This document shows positions 13,547 through 13,870 of a DNA stretch of 13,870 nt, in pieces. Under the pieces are notes generated by a model. It searched no databases. It was not told where the DNA came from and saw only the letters and a program-made list of their open reading frames with translations. Numbering within the stretch: the stretch's first letter is position 1; the number at the start of each line of letters is the position of its first letter. The stretch comes from JAKLKS01 sp964370855 (GTDB taxonomy: Bacteria; Planctomycetota; JAJSAM01; JAKLKS01), in assembly GCA_964370855.1 (NCBI GenBank), contig CAYJMF010000117.1, forward strand, positions 1 to 13,870, given 5' to 3'. Both the position numbers and the translations under genes were made by a program.

Positions 13547-13644
13547 TCAGGCTGCCCACCGGAGGGGGCATCCCCGTCCGCCGGTGAAGTCCGGGTCACG
13601 GGCGTTGGCCCGTCGGGCCAGCGAATCCTCTCCGCAATCCCCCG

Positions 13645-13696
13645 GCGGTGACTCCCGTCACCGCGGCATGACGCCCGTCATGGTCCACTCCCGTCA
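13645..13696. promoter_or_regulatory. Triple operator-like motif upstream of the terminal lipoprotein
   Basis: Three copies of a TGAC-N4-GTCA motif: GCGGTGACTCCCGTCACCGC (13645-13664, 8-base arms), CATGACGCCCGTCATG (13667-13682, 6-base arms) and a half-degenerate CCACTCCCGTCA (13685-13696). Their centres are 20 and 16 bases apart. In reverse orientation the sites at 3646-3659 and 3676-3689 share the ACNCCCGTCA core. The geometry resembles CRP/FNR-family sites. Confidence 0.6.
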
Positions 13697-13734
13697 TCGA
13701 TGCGAACGCCGCTCCGCCACCCGGGAGGTTCGCC

Positions 13735-13870
13735 ATGAGACGGTCGCCCGCCCTCGCCGCGCTCGCCCTTCTCGCTGCGGTCGCCTCTTCCTGCGGGGAC
13801 TCCTCCCCGCCGCCGGCGGCGCCGCCGGCCCCCGCGGGGCCGGCCCCCCCCCCCCCCGCCCCTACCCCCC
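13735..13870 (+). CDS. Proline-rich exported lipoprotein, 5' end only
   Basis: The first 45 codons of a gene cut by the window end. ATG at 13735 follows GGGAGG (13723-13728) by six bases. The start MRRSPALAALALLAAVASSC is a short signal peptide ending at Cys20, a plausible though non-ideal lipobox, then CGDSS and a low-complexity Pro/Ala linker through the end. The layout resembles the lipid anchor plus Gly/Pro-rich linker of the decaheme protein at 8730, so it may be another surface cytochrome or adhesin, but no heme motif is reached. The terminal C-runs encode prolines and should be checked for homopolymer length errors. The operator motif upstream links it to the cytochrome operon. Confidence 0.65.
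   Translation, partial: MRRSPALAALALLAAVASSCGDSSPPPAAPPAPAGPAPPPPAPTP

Noticed and set aside
13297..13587. Plus-strand open frame in the gap before the last gene
   Set aside because: It overlaps the AbrB-like gene start and spans the palindromic operators; the amino-acid make-up shows no domain and no ribosome site is seen.

Overview
The window is very GC-rich DNA (roughly 70 % by eye) with strong third-position G/C bias, from a bacterium with outer-membrane, multiheme-cytochrome respiration. A decaheme OmcA/MtrC-type lipoprotein, a membrane-anchored multiheme cytochrome, FG-GAP/UnbV and TPR partners and a tryptophanase fit an anaerobic, possibly metal- or electrode-respiring Gram-negative such as an Acidobacteriota, Desulfobacterota or Myxococcota member. 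The taxon cannot be fixed from this sequence.

Left part (1-3578). Two copies of a long palindromic element (55-141 and 2258-2351) bracket a divergent gene pair: a DUF4143-type AAA+ ATPase on the minus strand and a protein of unknown function on the plus strand. A radical SAM gene on the minus strand runs into the second copy from the other side. The arms carry TAA codons every 4 bases, so incoming genes are stopped in any frame (one stop is lost in one arm). Three neighbouring genes take their last codons and stop from the element. This is the most unusual structure in the window. The ATPase has a near-consensus sigma-70 promoter so close to its ATG that its mRNA is probably leaderless.

Middle part (3579-11591). 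A divergent control region with GTGAC-N4-GTCAC operator-like sites precedes a tightly coupled three-gene operon with two 4-base stop/start overlaps: a membrane protein fusing a histidine-bearing helical domain to a five-heme c-type domain, an FG-GAP/ASPIC-UnbV (CRTAC1-like) secreted protein, and a TPR lipoprotein. After a hairpin and a structured leader comes a 953-residue decaheme lipoprotein made of two pentaheme halves. Together they suggest an electron route from the membrane quinone pool to the cell surface, though no outer-membrane porin (MtrB/PioB type) is present here.

Right part (11592-13870). A hairpin is followed by tryptophanase (tnaA), convergent with a small orphan AbrB/MazE-like regulator. 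A 414-base control region then contains a four-half-site dyad and three more copies of the operator motif seen before the cytochrome operon. It leads into the start of another proline-rich lipoprotein, cut by the window end. The shared operator suggests that the last gene is co-regulated with the cytochrome operon.
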